From the NCBI GenBank assembly GCA_905220665.1, contig CAJNAR010000169.1, forward strand, positions 401,001 to 465,000: a stretch of DNA of 64,000 nucleotides. The letters are read 5' to 3'. Made by a program: the position numbers and the translations under genes. How positions within the stretch are numbered: position 1 is the first letter of the stretch; each line of letters opens with the position of its first letter. Under the pieces are notes generated by a model that was not told the origin of the DNA, did not search any database, and saw only the letters and a program-made list of their open reading frames with translations. Origin of the DNA: Albugo candida (Eukaryota; Oomycota; Peronosporomycetes; Albuginales; Albuginaceae). Of the stretch, positions 11,901 through 18,678 are shown one piece after another.

Positions 11901-14048
11901 AACGAGCTCATTGCTAACGGGTTCTGCGACCTCTTTCTCGTCGGTTTGAGATCAGATTCTGAATGTCAATATGTCACGGCACTCGCATTGGAAAAGCTTA
12001 CGCGTAATGTCACTTCACATTCGACTTTTTTCTCGGGAAATGGAGTCGTGACTTTGCTCCATTTGGCTCACTCGTCTGACGAGCAAACTCAATTGAAAAG
12101 TATTTCTGCGCTGCGGAATTTGGTTTGTAGTGAAGCGCATGCTGTCGCGTTTGACACAAGCAAACACCTCGGGACTGTTGTTGCGTTACTTGAGCATGCG
12201 AATCCGATGATACAGAGAGCTACAGCTGAGATCGTACATCGACTGAGCTTTCGATCAGAATGGAGGAAGGAGATCAGTGAAAAGGGCGTTCTCATTCTCG
12301 TAAAAAGATGCGTTATCGATGTGATCAAAAGACGAGCTGAAGCAATTGATTGGGACTTTGCGTACGAGTGCGTCGGAGTTGTGGCCAACTACGCGGAAGA
12401 TGCGTTCTATCAGACTGAAATGATGGACACAGATCTCGTGGGCGCGCTCATTCATTTGGTGAAAGCACTTTATGAAGAAAAGAGCGATTCTTGGGCCCTG
12501 GCGGACTGGATCGAGCAAGACGTAGCAAGAACACTGGCACTTCTGTGCGGTAACGAGCTATTTCAGAAAGATATTTACGAGAAGGGAGTTTTGCAATGTC
12601 TCTTGATGCTCGCTGAATCTTTCGATGAGAAAACTCGAGGATTTGCGAGTTTGGGCATCCGATTGCTTGCGAGTAATGTCAAAGTATGCAAACACATTGC
12701 TAGCGGATCGCTTTCTTTATTCTTACAGCTGGCAGGAAGCGGTAATGTCGACCTCAAGCAGACCGCTGGTTTCGTACTTGCAAACTTGACAGTGAGTGAA
12801 GAGAACAAAGTGATTTTTGGAGGACATATCGATCGAATGATTGAACTCTGTCACTGCACAGATGTACGCGTGCGGCGATATGGCGTCTTCGCGTTGGCCA
12901 ATATGTCGAGTGTCTTGCATCTCGAGTCTGACGCGCTTTGTGAGAGTGGAATTACAACGCTGTTGATGCTCTCCGATGACGAGGAACTCAGTATCCGACG
13001 CGATGTGGCTCGAGCGTTTGTTCATCTCTCAAGGCACAAATCACTGTATGCAAAGCTGATTCCACGTGGAAATTCGATCCTATTCCCACTATCAAAGGCC
13101 TCTGATCTCGATACAAAACGATTCGCAACGCTGGCGATATGTAATTTCGCTTCTCGAATTTCCAAACACCAGAGAGCGCACTTGGCCACAGACCGAGACA
13201 TTCAGTCATTGATTCATCTCGCACGATTCCACGACGTGGATGTTCAACGACATGTAGTCCTGGCGCTTGCAGGCTTCCTCATGGAGGCTCAGGATAAGCT
13301 TTTTATGATCGAGAAAGGCTTAGTAGGACCATTGATCGATCTTCTCCGATCGCCACATCCTCATGTTCAGTTATGCGGCAGCCTGGCGCTCAATTTGGTG
13401 GTATTGGGCACCGATGACGGTCTTAAAGTGGCAGTCATGGAGCATAATGCCTTACCGCCACTTGGAGCTCTCGTGCATTCGGCTCATGTCGAGTGCGTGA
13501 AAAGCGCATTGTATTGTATCGGTACTTTGTGTGAGAACCGAATTGTTTTGAAAGCATTCGATGAGCACGATCTCACAAGTACGATCACCGATTTGGCTCG
13601 TCATTCCGATACGGAGATACAGCGAAGCTGTGGGTATATGCTCGCGTTGTGGGCAGAGCACGATTATGAGTTCCAGGAAGCTATGATAAACGCGAGTATA
13701 TCGCTGGCAGAGGTCCAAGACAGAGAATGCCAGGATTATGCGTCTTTCATTCTCGCTCATCTATCATCGAATCGGCAGTATCAGCCTTTGCTGTTGCGTG
13801 GCGGGGCGCTTGGACCTTTGGTCGCAATGGTGACAAATGAGCCATACCCCAAACATTACGCGGGTCTCGCATTGCTACAGCTTGCGGATAATTATGAGAA
13901 TCACTTGCAAATTGTAGAAAAAGGAGGCGTCGAAGCGCTACTTCGACTGGCAAGAATACGCTCACCAGACAAAGAGATTCAGTACAAAGCATCGAAAAGT
14001 CTTGGACAATTAGCAAAAAATGCCACAGAAGCGTTATCGATAAAGTGA
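2955..14048 (+). CDS. Giant all-armadillo-repeat protein, 3697 aa, single exon
   Basis: One uninterrupted frame from ATG 2955 to TGA 14048. Practically the whole chain is armadillo (ARM) repeats of about 41-42 residues, which suggests 80-90 units. The core is repeated from end to end: a hydrophobic helix with A..L.NL or AIANL, then an EGG or G.(I/L)..L motif (for example FANLTTN, AIANLTERED, EEGGLQPIIAL). The early repeats resemble Vac8/ARMC-type proteins. I see no signal peptide, membrane segment, kinase, F-box or other domain; the C-terminus ends within the last repeat. ARM stacks form superhelical binding scaffolds; partners here are unknown. The length is about five to ten times that of usual ARM proteins. 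Absence of introns over 11 kb contrasts with the 11-exon kinase next door. Converges with that kinase, stops 104 bp apart. Confidence 0.93.
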   Translation: MSKLLEQLVARGRRERNSPEQREIAYNLAEISTNPQYHEKMVLKGAIQALTHLLTNTNDVEAFQLTCMCLANIASCPVTRTRIVKDGVLPLLINHLKSSETDITSKQYLAMMLGNLAFESALHKDIIKEDAINALVSLMNAENTILGAFCAFALTNISLNEDYRCDIVEEGGISRLIDLACSSDVKAQIQALTCLGGLCIDPQYRSRAVEEGIIDVLILMARVELSHVRTQVAAALCSLSSAVESQVEIADRALLTIISLSLSGDPKVEEHACGAIANLTEREDIHEKILSENGLMILMTLGRAKELDTRAEACRCFANLTTNVNILQAIARKEIVEILIEDVSVDHFICQRYAALAIANICMDEHHQSVVVSLGAIRPLIRLARAFDREIEARRYSILAFANLAAREANHSILLDEDCLQALYALSSTADGTCQYFVAYALANLASNSETHTKMVEEGGLQPIIALASSQDTDVHHHATAALRGLAVQEAVRIKIIQEGGMEPLVLLLQSDDPQVLREVCAAIYNLSLSEEALFEIPNSGAIPYLLHCCQSSDLEIVQQSCAIIANVAEKHGNQILVCQHEGIPPLAANMRSHDIIVQREAGRAIANLTALEGSHDAIVANKAHKLLIMYLESPDGPCKRVGVMGICNLTRNELFRQKLMNGNTLSLLIAHTQSNVTEIVQFSLLAIANFALSPQIHAKMVEKGVLICVASNTNASNDQIRSFATYVIARIARNPSYRTLITESGGLTPLLRLIERKEECVDHEILPAICSLSFLDANKQNISLHAIPFLVGMLSDCHSDALRWTCCTIANMAERLDLQPHLVTANVIPRLCHILQNKDERLQAEAARAIGNVAIHYEYAILILQHEILPNLRLMLSGKDVTCQRMSVMTLHNLSSATENHIKVFGCMTESHSDTLSVLLSTLKEGLSSHSMQDHEVIEHCLLTISNLSASTITHREIMESALDLLIAYTKQGDIKCRHYAIFALGNLCFNTENVDRLVQAHVVKIMITYMFPGELQVQIQAVAAIRALCVSETVRLQTVSEGVLQPLNLSVCSNSTDLKREAAAAFVTLTHSEEIKVKMTKEGCVTLLLSLMTCNDPETQVFAMTAIANIAEMTQDSTHDSMIQEGLLTALGASTEPYLTRQRNRCFALLSMNLRLHSALMKMNALGGVVASTSVNVENALECYRFTSILIANLSINAAFHRELIEQGGVEALSIALQLLRDTERLEAERVNAQREIAAALRNLSCSQFALSKDTLTLLQKLMEEEDYETLENACIAVRDLATYPLALTPFRSVKGVESLLNLLKRFTCIQVKRTACQALYNLSLHSEIQSEIVHFEGLPILLALLQFEDASLSHSTCSVLANIAENHANRSKMAQHGVFQHLKFALRVANETQRMEMAISVQQEAIRTIANMAVDDTVAAKVVSTGALYVLREALESQDAQTQRCAALALANLSANEQTIPKLIQNDVFPLCLSLHKRCDRIDETTYHLLTLFTNVASSNSIPIEKAIEMLTIFIHSLQQFDWDVRRMGAFGIANFAAQTELHSLLLSFSGKDAATGSDVALIRLLMDLIECEDVSCQRHILSSIRGLCCDEKARKALYDVGVIPILFRLLKSTSGDTQTQVFASLINLSSSRFIDRHVDLMIKVLGIDRLISFLCTPEIVCRLFGAISIKSVTAAQQKRYHESVFTSGAIQALIETHYDTNDDTCRCIALALCDLCCIASEYRQTVVSQGGIPCILKLALVEEESDRSAAIATIRQLSQVAAYRECIASIGLHPICRAISDIPTSSEMAENAIITLYEYSHETKYQQRIADAVAYGDLWRIAASNVPLAEVACGIVANISELSTIHSHLQSQQEFKMFFDFDAFIVRPCTPNALVESLCILKNLAAHSENHSTMLSRNQQRLLYWALETSFDVDVRLQALLGLANFACNPLALERLLFDFDSDFCRMQLLLSLFDEENPIFIQRVVAVIIGNVAALLGFQELLLKAGASTALVDVLKREKDMPLRHCVTNVCVKLAQHSEHLRQFGNVIQSPEIFIDLIWEAQRNNADTELRNTVLLNAMRMLRSLSELKECSVEMMRLHAHKVIDVLISASCSRDSKLQSETVLCCYHLTKSTVNQKLLADGKVLQVILPLCVSPNEHIACCACATVANISQCEETHAILRDSNVIPLVVRAIKEKRLPVLREAIRLVANSITTNEFQTSFIAKDVVKVLLETSLNGDDACQLQASLALYRVSSSGTQRLLLTEFAIETLHTLLLSTNERVQSHAIGTLGNLSLENGAFLVANHTISAIICMLQRRPLSCCDDMTIAVLRSLALESEFSNVFHENGGLLPLWKRCCESTDRRLLRQCAGLLIHFADDTQRFVLTHWKQYEDAMEALIRNAIAFDDIQIARNVAQNLCIRTFKPENHITLPLYRCLIELVSLHDDHCGSYAALAIGNIAASRKDQAFILQCGGIQSLVALLDSQSSSCQEHAARAIARLAAYEENQERLFEAEAHTQLIQLLDTKSSSIRLHVVMAICNLTAHDPKNTESIVQAHAISLLIQTLETGDSMCNKAVCRALCNLSTAVVEKLHLFIEKEDIRSIVRVAIRPTRKTCLLLSNFAMNLNVATALVDANALVPVIRLLSSSCVKDQRTGALAMYNMSRDRQKEATIADKVLDSNLIRLVTSLDPWVSLYAIMTLGNVSSSSHVRQLCEENGIGSALITIIKENKKEKARDTTLRIGDAACITLCNLAYSSHTQKEIFHREALEAILRLKGRQRLQWMILSNVAADKRNQRILWEEGVVQRAVDATDSIDKDIRLYSTLLIANISGNTNYNDILGEKGGVKCLLALTCSQDPNLQTLAISSLCCLCQYSPSNRLLFIQTNGLSSLLMAANATTIETHRHVAAFFLILSLKDAFPNQLARPDIISTLLQLANSAEEHVAFYSCGALANISERVENHHAFTGIQKLITRLLQHESALVVREALWMTWNLLSNISYQNELIANGFCDLFLVGLRSDSECQYVTALALEKLTRNVTSHSTFFSGNGVVTLLHLAHSSDEQTQLKSISALRNLVCSEAHAVAFDTSKHLGTVVALLEHANPMIQRATAEIVHRLSFRSEWRKEISEKGVLILVKRCVIDVIKRRAEAIDWDFAYECVGVVANYAEDAFYQTEMMDTDLVGALIHLVKALYEEKSDSWALADWIEQDVARTLALLCGNELFQKDIYEKGVLQCLLMLAESFDEKTRGFASLGIRLLASNVKVCKHIASGSLSLFLQLAGSGNVDLKQTAGFVLANLTVSEENKVIFGGHIDRMIELCHCTDVRVRRYGVFALANMSSVLHLESDALCESGITTLLMLSDDEELSIRRDVARAFVHLSRHKSLYAKLIPRGNSILFPLSKASDLDTKRFATLAICNFASRISKHQRAHLATDRDIQSLIHLARFHDVDVQRHVVLALAGFLMEAQDKLFMIEKGLVGPLIDLLRSPHPHVQLCGSLALNLVVLGTDDGLKVAVMEHNALPPLGALVHSAHVECVKSALYCIGTLCENRIVLKAFDEHDLTSTITDLARHSDTEIQRSCGYMLALWAEHDYEFQEAMINASISLAEVQDRECQDYASFILAHLSSNRQYQPLLLRGGALGPLVAMVTNEPYPKHYAGLALLQLADNYENHLQIVEKGGVEALLRLARIRSPDKEIQYKASKSLGQLAKNATEALSIK

Positions 14049-14152
14049 TTTTTCTCCTCCTGTCAATCAAAAACAAAAGCGGACATTGACTGTCGAATAG
14101 ATATGTTGGACGGCCGTGCGCCACTGATTTTGATGGAATGTAGAGATAGGAT

Positions 14153-16249
14153 TCATCCAAGTTTGAGTGGGATCGAGTATCTCCGTTGGTCCGTGACGCC
14201 TTCCGTAGCGGGTTGAAGTGTTTGCGTATTTTCCAGCAATTCCATTTCGATTTTTGAGATATTCAGCTGACTTCCTGTGCTATTGGAACGCCGCATCATT
14301 CTCTTTGTACGCTGCAGATAGCTCATTGGAGTCTGAAATTGCATTCAGTAAAGCACACAGAACAAATGCATACTTCATCTCACCTGTAGCATTTTCGTAA
14401 AGTCTTGATAACTAACTTTTCCATCATTGTCAGCGTCTGTGCGTCGAATCATTTCCTTGCACATTGCTCGGTCAAAGTGAGGTCCAAGTAGCCCTATCAT
14501 TGCTGAGTGAGAGCATTCAAAACAATCGATTGTGTAGAATGGCATACCAAGTAGATCGTGATCCGTGACACTTTTGCTGTTATCGCGATCAAAGAGCCCA
14601 AAGGCCCGACGAGTGAAAAGATCGTTCGAAATGTCTTCGGGATTGAGTGTCGCTGCCACAAACTCCAGCAAGTTGACTCCATTCACACGTTGTTGATCGA
14701 GTCTGTCGGTAAACACATTAGTGTATCAAATGTCGAGCGCTTTTGACAACGTACGATTGGAATATCTGCTCAACATCGAGGGAATAGCGCTGTAGCGACT
14801 CTGCATGCTGCATCTCGTGCAAAGTCAGAATCCCATTATGTGCCACATTCAGTTCGTTATACACTTCACAGTGTTGTCGTGTTCGCCCTGATGGCATACA
14901 GAAAGCCACTGCGACGAGTGCAGCACGATGAAATGCGCTATATTGGCAGAAGGCTTTCAATCTCGGTATGAAGACGTCGTACACTTGCATCTTGACTCGA
15001 TGCGTATCGGATCGGATCCAAGGATGAATAAGGACTTGAGACGCCGAATAGCGAGTTGTGGGATCGGGCTAAAGCACTGGTCAGACGATACGTTTGGAAA
15101 CGATCGGATTCGTACATTGAGAAGTTTCTTAATCAGAGATTTCGCTTCTGCGGATACATTAGTCCAAACTTCATCGCTGAAGAAGTAATTGGCTTGAAGG
15201 ATGTTCTCTACTAACTCCTCCTCCGTGCTCCCAAAGAACGGAGCTTTGTTGCTCAAAAGCATAAACTACAGAGATACATAAAGTGAATCTGTTTGTGATA
15301 TGTCTCATGCACCGCATACCATTATGACTCCGAGACTCCATAGATCACACGAGTGCGTGTAATTACCTTCCAAAACCTCTGGCTATCCGTCTCATTGAGT
15401 CACATTCCTAAAGCACAAGAGATTGATGCAGACATACCGCCATATAAACGACAGAGCCGAGAATCTTTCGCATGGAGACTCCCATTTTGAATAATGTGCT
15501 CGCTCCAAAACTATTTTCGTGCACAGTGAGAGTACGCTATAGACCTTGTGCAAACGCCTCGTACTCGCAAAGCTTGATTTCCAATTCAAGTTGGTCGGCG
15601 TCTTGCAAAAGTATGTTTTCGAGCTTCAAATCGCGATGCTAAATGTACACACATTCAAAGAAGCCACCACGAAACTGCGAGGATCTGCTTACACAAATGA
15701 AACGAGAATGCAAGTATTGAATCACTGAAGCGAGCTTCCTGATAATCTCACGAGTGTAGTCTTCATCGTAAGCGTGTCCTATATCGACAATCAACAGCGA
15801 TAGCAGCCTCACCTATGCAGTAAGCGTACCGCGTGTTTTCACCGTCTCCAATAGCTACAGATTTTCAAACAGACTCAGTTGGCTACAAAGTACAAAGAAC
15901 GCGCCTTTACTACCGTTCCAGAAGCAGCGAGCTCCATAATGATATAGAAATGACGATCGTCCTCAAAGGTTTCCAGCATGCGCACAATGTTGGGATGGTG
16001 GAGACCTCGTAAAATATCGATCTCCTTCTCAAACTCACTTCGTTTGTGCCCAACAATGTTGATTGTTTTCATTGCATATAGCCTCTGCGTCTGTATATGC
16101 TCGACTTTTTCTACAACACCGAAAGCTCCCTTCCCGAGATGGTCAACAATCCTGTACACTTGCAGCACAGGCTCTTTTCGATGCAAACAAAGATTCCGCT
16201 GGAAAAAGTTTGGTTGACCTAGGCCTTCCTTGCTGGAAACGCATCCCAT
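14153..16249 (-). CDS. Calcium-dependent protein kinase (CDPK-like), 521 aa, 11 exons
   Basis: Exons 5' to 3': 15914-16249, 15830-15854, 15693-15778, 15565-15638, 15438-15510, 15320-15382, 15116-15265, 14755-15068, 14548-14702, 14384-14493, 14153-14332. All ten introns are GT-AG, and the total is 1566 nt in frame. The kinase domain has GKGAFG, the ATP lysine in YAMK (K61), HRDLKLEN, DFG (restored by the fourth intron), MAPE and HPWI at its end. The tail has a degenerate EF-hand-like stretch, then DRDNSKSVTDHD and the canonical loop DADNDGKVSYQDF. The N-terminus MGC can be myristoylated on Gly2 and palmitoylated on Cys3, so membrane attachment is likely. A Ser/Thr kinase responding to Ca2+, as in CDPKs of plants, apicomplexans and oomycetes. 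Substrate unknown. Confidence 0.9.
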
Positions 16250-16393
16250 TCTGAAGCCTTACAACGACAGCTGCAGGAAAAGTGGTGATAAACGCATTTC
16301 GATCAGTCTTGTGCTATTTCCGTGCGTAAACTGTCAAGGCTATTTTGGAAGGTCGATGGAATCACTTGGGTGTTTATTATTACTCTTTAGCGT

Positions 16394-17359
16394 CTACCTC
16401 TTACGATCCTCGTACCAATCAATCGTCTTTGACAAGCCTTCCTCTAAGGGTGTAAATTCAAAGTCTGGCAATAAGGAGCGCAGTTTGGCGTTGCTGGCTG
16501 TTTTCTTGTATTGCCCATCTGATTTACTAGTGTCCATCACGATCTTCCCGGGAAGCTGAAATTTAGACGCAATCATCCGCGCAACACTTTCTATTGAGAC
16601 TTCGTCGGCGACATCGACAGAAAGGATGATAGGCTCTACGCTGTCATACTTTTCTAAAGCCCAAAGTAGAAGCTTGGCAAGATCCTCACTGAATATAAAT
16701 TGTCGTAAAGGTTTCCCACTTCCCCACACAATGAGATCTTCATTCCGTTCCTTAGCAAGCGCGCATTTCTGGATCAATCCTGGAATGACATGACCATTCT
16801 CAATATCGAAATTATCATGAGGTCCGTAGATATTTGTCGGTATTACAGCTGTGAATTTGCGGTTGTATTGATCAGCATAGCAATGATTGAGGGTATCAAT
16901 CATCCGTTTGGCCATAGCGTATCCCATATTCGATTCGTGCGGCTTCCCGTCGTGTAACATGGACTCATCAATTGGGTAGCTTGTTTTATCGGGAAAAATG
17001 CAAGTCGATAAACACGAAATTACTTTGCAAACATTCGCTTTGTGGGCGCAATAGAGTACTGAGTCGTTCATGGCAACATTATCTCGAAAAAAATCCACTT
17101 TATGCGCCATATTTCGATACAATCCTCCCGTCATCGCTGCGAGATGAATGACATGTGTTGGCGCAAGTCTATTGAATAGTTTCTCAGTTTGATTTATATC
17201 ACGAAGATCAGCGTCTGCTTTTCCAACAAAATGAAATTGATCCTCGGGATGAGGCCATTGTCCATCGCGAACAACATTACTTAATGTCGATCCCGCAAAG
17301 CCTGTTCCGCCGGTTACAAGGATGATTCGTTTCTTGGAAGCAATTTGATCGGTGCTCAT
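16394..17359 (-). CDS. GFUS: GDP-L-fucose synthase (epimerase/reductase)
   Basis: Single exon, 321 residues, the usual size. It converts GDP-4-keto-6-deoxy-D-mannose to GDP-L-fucose by 3,5-epimerisation and NADPH reduction, supplying fucose donors for secretory glycans. Evidence: an N-terminal Rossmann motif TGGTGFAG, THVIHLAAMTGGL, the conserved CLSTCIFPD stretch, catalytic YxxxK in GYAMAKRMID, PTNIYGPHDNF, and the C-terminal TKSDGQYKKTASN. The order matches human GFUS (TSTA3) throughout. It diverges from the PH-GPx fusion with 101 bp between start codons. The stop lies 144 bp from the kinase start on the same strand. No lesion seen. Confidence 0.96.
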   Translation of the reverse strand: MSTDQIASKKRIILVTGGTGFAGSTLSNVVRDGQWPHPEDQFHFVGKADADLRDINQTEKLFNRLAPTHVIHLAAMTGGLYRNMAHKVDFFRDNVAMNDSVLYCAHKANVCKVISCLSTCIFPDKTSYPIDESMLHDGKPHESNMGYAMAKRMIDTLNHCYADQYNRKFTAVIPTNIYGPHDNFDIENGHVIPGLIQKCALAKERNEDLIVWGSGKPLRQFIFSEDLAKLLLWALEKYDSVEPIILSVDVADEVSIESVARMIASKFQLPGKIVMDTSKSDGQYKKTASNAKLRSLLPDFEFTPLEEGLSKTIDWYEDRKR

Positions 17360-17460
17360 GCAATTACAGTCGTTACTGTAATAAGTTTCGATGCGTAATT
17401 GGAGCGGGTTTTCAATTGTTACATGGAGAATCTCTCCATTTTTACTTTTTCATTCAAAGG
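17360..17460. promoter_or_regulatory. Divergent promoter, GFUS / PH-GPx, with initiator-like CCATTTTT
   Basis: A 101-bp gap between two divergent ATGs. A pyrimidine-rich element TCTCCATTTTTACTTTTTC at about 17433-17451, 10 bp before ATG 17461, resembles the oomycete initiator plus flanking promoter region. Functional assignment is inference. Confidence 0.35.
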
Positions 17461-18642
17461 ATGAAATCAGAAAAATTACAAGGCTTTGTATTTGATCGGT
17501 ATCGTCACTTTCAGAAGCTATCGGATGATGCGAAAGAAACTGCGGAACGAGCGTATGAGTCATTGGAGACAGAGATCGGTCTTGCGACGACACCGGTGGG
17601 AAAGACCATCGATTTGCTGCAGTCGTTTCTCAGCAAGTCGGATTTCAAGGAATGCACTGCCAAAACCCTTTTGGAACATTTGGTTTTCGGCGGGTATGTC
17701 GCTGTCGTCGAACAAAGTCAAAATCGAGTGACACAATTGGATCATTTGGCTGATTTTCATAATTATGCGTCGATGCTACCGCTAATGCATGATGTCGTAT
17801 CAGTTTGGTCTGTCCGACATGGAGCCAATCACGCTGGAACACTCACGCGAATGGGGAAAATCACGTCCGAAATCAGTGGGGAAAGTGTCTATGTCGTTGT
17901 CAACGAAATTACAAAGTCTTTGTATCTGTTTTCATCCGATACAGCTTTCAAGGCGACAAAAGTTTTATCTTTGTCGAATGCATTGGTTCAATTTGATGGC
18001 TCGGTGAAGAATGGTGTGCTTGTGAGCACGTCAAGTGATTTCGAAGTATTGACATTTGATACCAAAGCCGAATCGGAGGAATGGCTGAATTCGATTCTCA
18101 ATGCTGGTGCTACGTACCGTGAAGCACATAATAAAGCCATTGAGAATGTGACCTCTTTCTATGAGCTCAATGATCGGGATATGCACGGACAGAGTGTTTC
18201 GATGTCACAATACAAAGGAAAAGTGATCTTGGTCGTGAATGTTTCGAGCAAGTGTGGGCTCACTCCGATCAATTATCCTGAATTGGTACAGCTTGATGAA
18301 AAGTATCGTGAACAAGGCTTACAAATCCTTGGGTTTCCGTGTAATCAATTTGCCGGTCAAGAGCCAGGAACGCATGAGGAGATTGTTGATTTTGTCAAGC
18401 AGTACAATGTCCAGTTCCCACTACTTGAGAAGGCAGATGTGAATGGATTTGATGCTCGACCAGTCTTCACATTCCTCAAAGCTAAGGTTCCTGGGGTTTT
18501 TGGTGATTTTGTCAAATGGAACTTTACTAAATTTTTGATTGATCACAATGGGAATGCATACAAACGCTATGCTCCCAGGGAATCTCCTCTTTCCTTTGAA
18601 AGTGATATAAAACACCTTCTCGAGAAGAAACTTGGAAATTGA
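17461..18642 (+). CDS. PH-like domain fused to glutathione peroxidase
   Basis: Start set at ATG 17461; the frame runs slightly further upstream but without another ATG. 393 residues. Roughly residues 1-60 are helical, 70-225 look like a PH-type beta domain (GTLTRMGKIT, VYVVVNEITKSLYLF, ending in the helix AESEEWLNSIL), and 233-393 are a complete thiol peroxidase. The peroxidase has NVSSKCGLTP with catalytic Cys (TGT codon), FPCNQFAGQEPG with the conserved Gln, and VKWNFTKFLI with the conserved Trp. This is a Cys-type, GPX4-shaped enzyme that reduces lipid or organic hydroperoxides. The resolving Cys usual in plant and fungal thioredoxin-dependent GPx is missing: that stretch reads VDFVKQYNVQFP. 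The PH part may bring the enzyme to phosphoinositide membranes (inference). No signal peptide. An AATAAA at about 18666 lies just after the stop; the convergent DNase gene ends 36 bp away. Confidence 0.88.
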   Translation: MKSEKLQGFVFDRYRHFQKLSDDAKETAERAYESLETEIGLATTPVGKTIDLLQSFLSKSDFKECTAKTLLEHLVFGGYVAVVEQSQNRVTQLDHLADFHNYASMLPLMHDVVSVWSVRHGANHAGTLTRMGKITSEISGESVYVVVNEITKSLYLFSSDTAFKATKVLSLSNALVQFDGSVKNGVLVSTSSDFEVLTFDTKAESEEWLNSILNAGATYREAHNKAIENVTSFYELNDRDMHGQSVSMSQYKGKVILVVNVSSKCGLTPINYPELVQLDEKYREQGLQILGFPCNQFAGQEPGTHEEIVDFVKQYNVQFPLLEKADVNGFDARPVFTFLKAKVPGVFGDFVKWNFTKFLIDHNGNAYKRYAPRESPLSFESDIKHLLEKKLGN

Positions 18643-18678
18643 GCGTAAATGTCTTTGCTGTTTGTGAATAAAAGTGTG

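Noticed and set aside
2955..14048. Many 60-150-codon frames antisense to the ARM gene
   Set aside because: They mirror the codon bias of the long ARM frame and show no domain or start context of their own.
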